DNA from: Syngnathus acus
Lineage: Eukaryota > Chordata > Actinopteri > Syngnathiformes > Syngnathidae
NCBI RefSeq assembly: GCF_901709675.1
Contig: NC_051099.1
Location: forward strand, 3,596,001 to 3,660,000
Direction of reading: 5' to 3'
DNA: 64,000 nt
Made by a program: the position numbers and the translations under genes
In this document: positions 59,017 to 64,000 of the stretch, in pieces
Numbering within the stretch: position 1 is the first letter of the stretch
How the letters are laid out: every line of letters begins with the position of its first letter
The notes under the pieces: generated by a model
The model's database searches: none
Told to the model about the DNA's origin: nothing
Seen by the model: only the letters and a program-made list of their open reading frames with translations

Positions 59017-61577
59017 TCACACGTCCACCCAGCTCTGCTCCACAATGGCTGTCACTCGTTTCTCGTACTCGCGCTTGTTCTCCTGGTAAAGCTGCGCCGC
59101 TTGGCTGTTTGCCGGGCTATTGGGGTTGGGCTCATCTAGCAAAGACTAAAAAAATAAAGGGGGGGGGGTCCCGATTGACTGATTAATGCATGTATTTAAT
59201 TGTATATTATTTTCACAGCCATTAGGGCTTCCTGCGGGATAGCTACAATGTGGCAAGTGATGAAAATGAGATTGACACAGCTAAATTAGTGGTTGTGACA
59301 TCATCGAGTGTATGGGTTAGGAGGGCACTCACCTGGATGGATGTGAGTATGGACGACACGTCATATGTGGGGCTCCAGCGGTTCTGGAGGATGTCTAAAC
59401 ATATACTGCCATCTGCGTACACTGAGGGAACACAGCGACAACAACAGTCAAAATAGCGCTAAACAAAATGACCTTTTTTGCAAGAGCAACAAATTTATAA
59501 ATAATTATGTTCATGTGTTGTTAATCTATTTACCATTGGGGTGAAACATTCTGGATACAAAGCGAACCGTGGGAGGCTTGTTTGGATACTCCTCTGAGAA
59601 CTCAATCAGAAGCTTAAATGTTCCTGCAAAATAAAAATACACATTTTTTAGGACAAGCATTATTGGTAGCCACATTCTGCAAAGACTAAGCCATATTTAT
59701 ATATAAATAACACATATCACCATGCCGATGAAAGACTATAATATATAGGAACTCACCATCTTCAAATGGCGTGCCGACGGGCCTGTAAAGACAAAAGAAA
59801 TCAGTCATCGAGAATGCAGCGTGGGGGGTGGGGGGGGGATACCTCCGCACTCTGCTACTTGATTTCTTTGTTGACTGCGAAAACATACGGCAACCACCAC
59901 TATGACTTAACTGTTTATTATCACACGTCCAGGTTGCCGGGCGGGCGGGGTAACAAGAGAAAGGACGGTAGGGCGGTGCGGAATAAGCACGTGACTCACC
60001 CAAAAATAACAGCGTTCCATAGCATGATATTGTTCTCCGAAGGCGCTCCGCTCACACCGGTGGGAGGGTCCTCTTGAAGTCTGCACACGACAAACAAAAG
60101 GCCTTTAAAAACGTCACATTGGGAGTCAATCAATAAAGTTGTTATGCCACTAAAATATCTAAAGTTTTTACAATACATATATTACATTTTGTGGGGGACA
60201 AAGACAAAATCTTGAAGGCCTAATGTTTGGTCGCCACGGCAACACCACAGATTAGGCCAAGTGTGGAACTAATATCAGGTCTGATCAGAGTTTACACACC
60301 AGGTCCATCTGCGGGCGCGTGCGAGAACACCCGGCGCACTGCAATTAACCCCATTAACCATAAGCTCCCCCGAGCTCTTCTCTGGCAAAGACACACACTG
60401 CTCGCATGTTCTGACAAACGTGTCTGGGTCCATAAAATGAAGTCAGTTTATCTTCATCGAGGCATCACACCGCGAGATTAGTGAATATTACAACTCAATA
60501 AAATGATCACATTTATAGGGTTTATTTTATTCATTTAGTTACCTCGTGCAGTATGAAAGCAGCCTCTTGCTCTGCCTTACCCTTTGACATTTGGCCTGTT
60601 TTATTGCCACTTCTCCACTATCCTTCCCTCTCCTCTCCTGCTTTGAGAAGGGGGTTTAGGAGCAACGATCAAATCTGAAGCGGACTGGAATCTGTGTCAA
60701 TTGACCTGGACGAGATCTGAAACGGACCACTTTTCCCGGTGGCGTTGCTAAGGAGGATCTGCAATAACCGACCGGGACGTTTCATCCCATTAAATGAACT
60801 CTTATTCTGTTCCAACTAACAAAGATAAATAACACGAACATCTAATCCAGGTTTAGATCAGGGGAAGTTGCTGATGTGTCTGTACCTCTGTGAAGTTCTT
60901 TGAGACGCTTTGTGATTAAGGGTCATTCTACGATGGACACTCAGCCATTTTAAAAGCACAAACCGTCACCTGTATGCCACATTTCGGCCCAAATTAACAC
61001 CGGTGCAAACACAAGGGTGAGATTTGGTGCATGACAACAGATTGCGCCCATACAAGAACCACTTTCAGCCATTTCAAAAGCACAAACCCCTTGGGGAATC
61101 TTTCGAAATATAAACCACGATGCTACGCAAATTAGCATGACATTTTAATGACGTGATACCGATTACTGCTTGTGGTCGAACAGAACAAAATCCCATATTG
61201 TTAGTTTCGCGAGCAATTAAACTGGTTTCGGTTGGTCGTTCCTGTAATGTTAATCTCATCACCCAAAAACAACAGCCTGGCGAACCAGCGCTAGCCAGCG
61301 GCGTCCACGAAACAACTCGCCTCGGTTGGAATTGGGGGAATAATTTCAAGTGTCACCCCAAATACAACAGCAAACGCCGTAGTATGTCACCTAAAAGGAC
61401 ATCTGATGATCTTAAAAACCAGTCAGCGTTCGGTCTAATCGCCGGTAGCTCGAGCTAAGCTAAGTTAGCTGGTATTAGCTTGATCGGCTAACCCCGCTAG
61501 CACGCAAACAGAAAGAAGGATGTACTGCGGTACCTTTTAAAATCCCTCATAAGGCGTCTCCTCGCCGGGGTGGACAT
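59017..61577 (-). CDS. ube2b: Ubiquitin-conjugating enzyme E2 B (RAD6 homologue)
   Basis: UBE2B is the RAD6-type E2 that, with RAD18 or RNF20/40, ubiquitinates PCNA and histone H2B. Exons on the minus strand are 61534-61577, 60000-60080, 59757-59782, 59534-59623, 59333-59421 and 59017-59145, totalling 459 bases or 152 residues, exactly the family length. It starts [20 protein letters not shown]. The E2 core shows [38 protein letters not shown] (HPN motif) and [20 protein letters not shown] with the catalytic cysteine. The end reads [12 protein letters not shown]. All introns are GT-AG and in phase. The VTAIVEQSW wording supports UBE2B over UBE2A, as does its position beside cdkn2aipnl and ppp2ca. 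Confidence 0.97.
60081..61533 (-). other. ube2b intron 1
   Basis: About 1.45 kb between the exon encoding [14 protein letters not shown] and the LQEDP exon. A GCTAGC/AGCTAA-rich patch lies at 61450-61500. No repeat family or exon was identified. Confidence 0.7.
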
Positions 61578-61761
61578 TACTGAAATTTGAAAAAAATAAA
61601 ATGTATATACAACGAAAGCAGGCGCATCAATCGATTGACGAGCGGTGTATTTCTTCCGCCGAAAGCCCCCCCTTTCCTTTTCCTTTTTTCTCTTCTCTTC
61701 TCTTCTTTCTCTCTCTCTTTAACTCTCCCCAAAACAAGCGTCTGGCAGGCTCACCCCGTGA

Positions 61762-61769
61762 TGACGTCA
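61762..61769. promoter_or_regulatory. Full CRE (TGACGTCA) upstream of ube2b
   Basis: A perfect 8-base palindrome 185 bases upstream of the ube2b ATG, in the pyrimidine-rich presumed promoter. CREB/ATF family proteins bind this sequence; its function here is inferred. Confidence 0.5.
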
Positions 61770-63328
61770 CTGACTGACGGAGGCCCTTCCCCTTTAATGA
61801 TGCACACGTGGCCATGTAACAGTGTGCCAGGAGCGCTTTAAGAGCGCACAACAATATTTGGCATGATTTATTGATAAAGTGATCTATCGTATGGTTCAGA
61901 GTGGTTTTAAACCATCAAAGATCTTAGGCCTCCTTATAAAACACAATTGTGCTGTTCGAAAATTGGACATTTCTATTTATTTGAACGTTGATTTGTTGTT
62001 AGCATTGTTTTTAGCATTAGCATTCAATTTCTCCACAAACTCCGGAAATGCCTTCTTCATATGTTTTGGCGGTAGGCAACAGTTTGAACGGAACGGAACG
62101 CTGAAGGTTCAAATGACGAGCTGCTCTCCATGTGACCCACATTCTCGTCATGCTAAACGCCTCGGCGCCTTTCTATTGATAGCTTGAAACTCCATCGAGG
62201 AAAGCTAAAGATAGATTAAACGGCAGTTATATTTGCTGGAGCTTTAACGGCGTTTTTACAGAAGCCCCAACTACCCCCGCACCCCAAATGTCACCTCTCC
62301 TCAAAAGTGGCCGTATGCACAGCTCTATCTGCTGGATCTACTTGGTTATAGCACTAAAAATCTCATCATAATGACACACAGTCATAATAAAGTGGTATTT
62401 TCCCTTCATGTGACTGTCTCAACTTTATGAGTTTCGATTCATCCTTAATCGAGCCAACTATGATAAAACTATATATGAAATTATAGACTGTATAACAGGA
62501 TACGACACTGCATATAATTCTACCACATAAAGACACAAAATGAGAACAATTGTTTCATAACATAAAAATGAGTTTGCGGGTGAAAGGGTCTTTGAGTAAA
62601 TGTGGGATGAGAAGTTTTGTTCCAACCGGCTGTGAAGTAGGTCACTTTGGTCTAACCCATGAATGATTAACACTTGTGTGTCACCAAAGGGGGAACACAA
62701 AACAATACTTCTGTATTTAGGTAGGTGCAGAAAAAAAAAGATATTAGCAGCCATATCTTTTTATCCAACTGGCCTCGCGCTGATGTTCACTAATAGTAAG
62801 ATGACATCATCTGCACAAGATCACAAGTTCTCGATGATGATGCATGATCGCTGTGTTTGCTGACGTCTCAATTTGGGAGTGCTGATGCGTCAAGTTAAAC
62901 TCGATGTGAACAAACTAGTTAGTGGTCCTATTCAGTCACGTTTTTGTCCGTGACATGGATTCTTTATCAATTAAACCACAACAAAAGTTTATTGTTATTC
63001 GGTTGGTGTTGTGGTATTATAATAAACACTCGAATGCATCAAATAAAAAGTGTTCCAATTGCTCTTATTTTGACGGGCTTTTGGAATGATGCTTAAGCCC
63101 GGACGTTTATGAGATATTAGCAGGCAGGGTGGATCTTCGGCTGACGTCTCCTCCTCTCTTGCTCCTCCTCGACGCGCTTTTAATTGAAACCAGTAAGCGT
63201 CGCCTCCTGACATCGGGGAGAGAGGGGGGACGACGACGGCGCCACCAACTGTGCCGACAAACAAGCTACTGACAGCCGCTGTCGCAGTCTGCTTAGCTGC
63301 GGGAGACAAGACGAGAACATCCGACGCT

Positions 63329-63348
63329 CCCCCCCCCCCCCCCCCCCC
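63329..63348. repeat. C20 homopolymer in the ppp2ca 5' region
   Basis: An uninterrupted run of 20 C, 40 bases upstream of the ppp2ca ATG and possibly inside its 5' UTR. Confidence 0.9.
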
Positions 63349-63388
63349 TATCAAGCCTATTTTCCCCGCTTCAGCATAAACACGGAAA

Positions 63389-63490
63389 ATGGACGAAAAG
63401 GTGTTTACGAAGGAGCTGGATCAATGGATCGAGCAGCTAAACGAATGCAAACAGCTCACGGAGGGACAAGTGAAGAATTTGTGCGAAAAG
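63389..63490 (+). CDS. ppp2ca: Protein phosphatase 2A catalytic subunit alpha, first coding exon (gene continues beyond window)
   Basis: This exon encodes 34 residues beginning [20 protein letters not shown] and ending QVKNLCEK, followed by a GTGAGT donor. PP2A-C is the catalytic subunit of the major Ser/Thr phosphatase; its metal-binding core lies in later exons outside the window. [16 protein letters not shown] matches PPP2CA, whereas the beta isoform starts [16 protein letters not shown]. Position next to ube2b agrees with human 5q31.1. Confidence 0.95.
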
Positions 63491-64000
63491 GTGAGTTATT
63501 CTTCTTGACAGCCCGCCTCGAGTTAAGTCCGTCGCGGATGTCTCGCCGCCTGGCCGTTCTTAAAATGGCGTCATCGGTTCGTATTTCACCGGGCCTACGT
63601 GCCTCTCGGGGCGGCTTGGTGCGGCGGAAAGAGCTGTCGCATGGCCGGCGTGTTGGTGGGCGTGTGGCCCGCCGAAGTGGGAGGCACCCACTGGGTCAAC
63701 AAGGGACTTTAAACCAAGGAGCCGTGTCTCTTATGTCCGCCAGATGTGACGCGTTTATGTTTCCTTTGGATCTTTAAACTAAAAGATACAGATTTGTTGC
63801 CATTTTTTCATCCTAGGGATGTTATAATAAACATGATCCTTTCACCATCAAACAAACACACTCTCTTCTAGCCTGGTATCTTTCAAATAGATCATAAATT
63901 GAGCTGTTTATTACAACTTTAGTTTGGATTGCTTTCAGTTCTGATCTGATTTTGCTTGGTTACTGGCCGTGTAGCAGAGTTGTTGACTCTGCAACGCGGC
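63491..64000 (+). other. Start of ppp2ca intron 1
   Basis: GTGAGT donor at 63491. The open frame at 63424-63777 runs through exon 1 out of frame and is not a gene. No second exon lies within the window. Confidence 0.8.

Larger units (their letters stand above)
61578..63388. other. Head-to-head region between ube2b and ppp2ca
   Basis: The ube2b promoter is on the left side (61578-61850). The ppp2ca promoter and 5' UTR are on the right (about 63130-63388), with a C20 run at 63329-63348 shortly before the ppp2ca start codon. The middle is AT-rich with no recognised gene. Confidence 0.55.

Noticed and set aside
63424-63777. 117-codon open frame at the right edge
   Set aside because: Overlaps ppp2ca exon 1 in another frame and continues into its intron.

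Overview
This window is nuclear DNA from a vertebrate. Split genes with GT-AG introns, short compact introns, many CA/GT microsatellites and several DNA-transposon remnants point to a ray-finned (probably percomorph) teleost. I cannot name the species. Nothing here is prokaryotic or viral.

Layout, left to right. (1) 96-1817 (+): last five exons of a nicotinic acetylcholine receptor alpha9/alpha10-type subunit (best match chrna10). (2) 2510-5659 (+): an organic anion transporter (slco2b1-like), with splice sites largely in place but several frame breaks. (3) 6477-8244 (-): serpinf1 (PEDF), also frame-broken. (4) 9881-14888 (+): a Na+-coupled di/tricarboxylate transporter of the SLC13A2/A5 type with a one-base frameshift. 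(5) 15337-20047: a 4.7-kb foldback-like repeat, with inverted ends, outer arrays of a 157-bp unit in opposite orientation, and a core of twelve ~235-bp units that each carry a ~90-bp hairpin. (6) 21532-23133 (-): srsf1, intact. (7) 24934-27999 (+): lrrc32 (GARP), two coding exons, intact. (8) 33564-53331 (-): jade2, 12 coding exons, intact, with a TA-flanked MITE in its largest intron. (9) 57249-58035 (+): cdkn2aipnl. (10) 59017-61577 (-): ube2b. (11) 63389-63490 (+): first coding exon of ppp2ca; the gene runs off the right edge.

The genes do not form a pathway. The order jade2 - cdkn2aipnl - ube2b - ppp2ca matches human 5q31.1, while the left half mixes genes that in humans lie on chromosomes 11 and 17. 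Three pairs are head-to-head (srsf1/lrrc32, jade2/cdkn2aipnl, ube2b/ppp2ca), and serpinf1/slc13 is also divergent.

Two things deserve a second look. The first is the 15.3-20.0 kb foldback/hairpin array. The second is a cluster of frame-breaking indels confined to about 3.4-11.1 kb: slco2b1, serpinf1 and slc13 are hit, while lrrc32, srsf1, jade2, ube2b, cdkn2aipnl and the chrna10 exons are clean. That pattern means either local gene decay or a poorly polished stretch of assembly; raw reads would decide.
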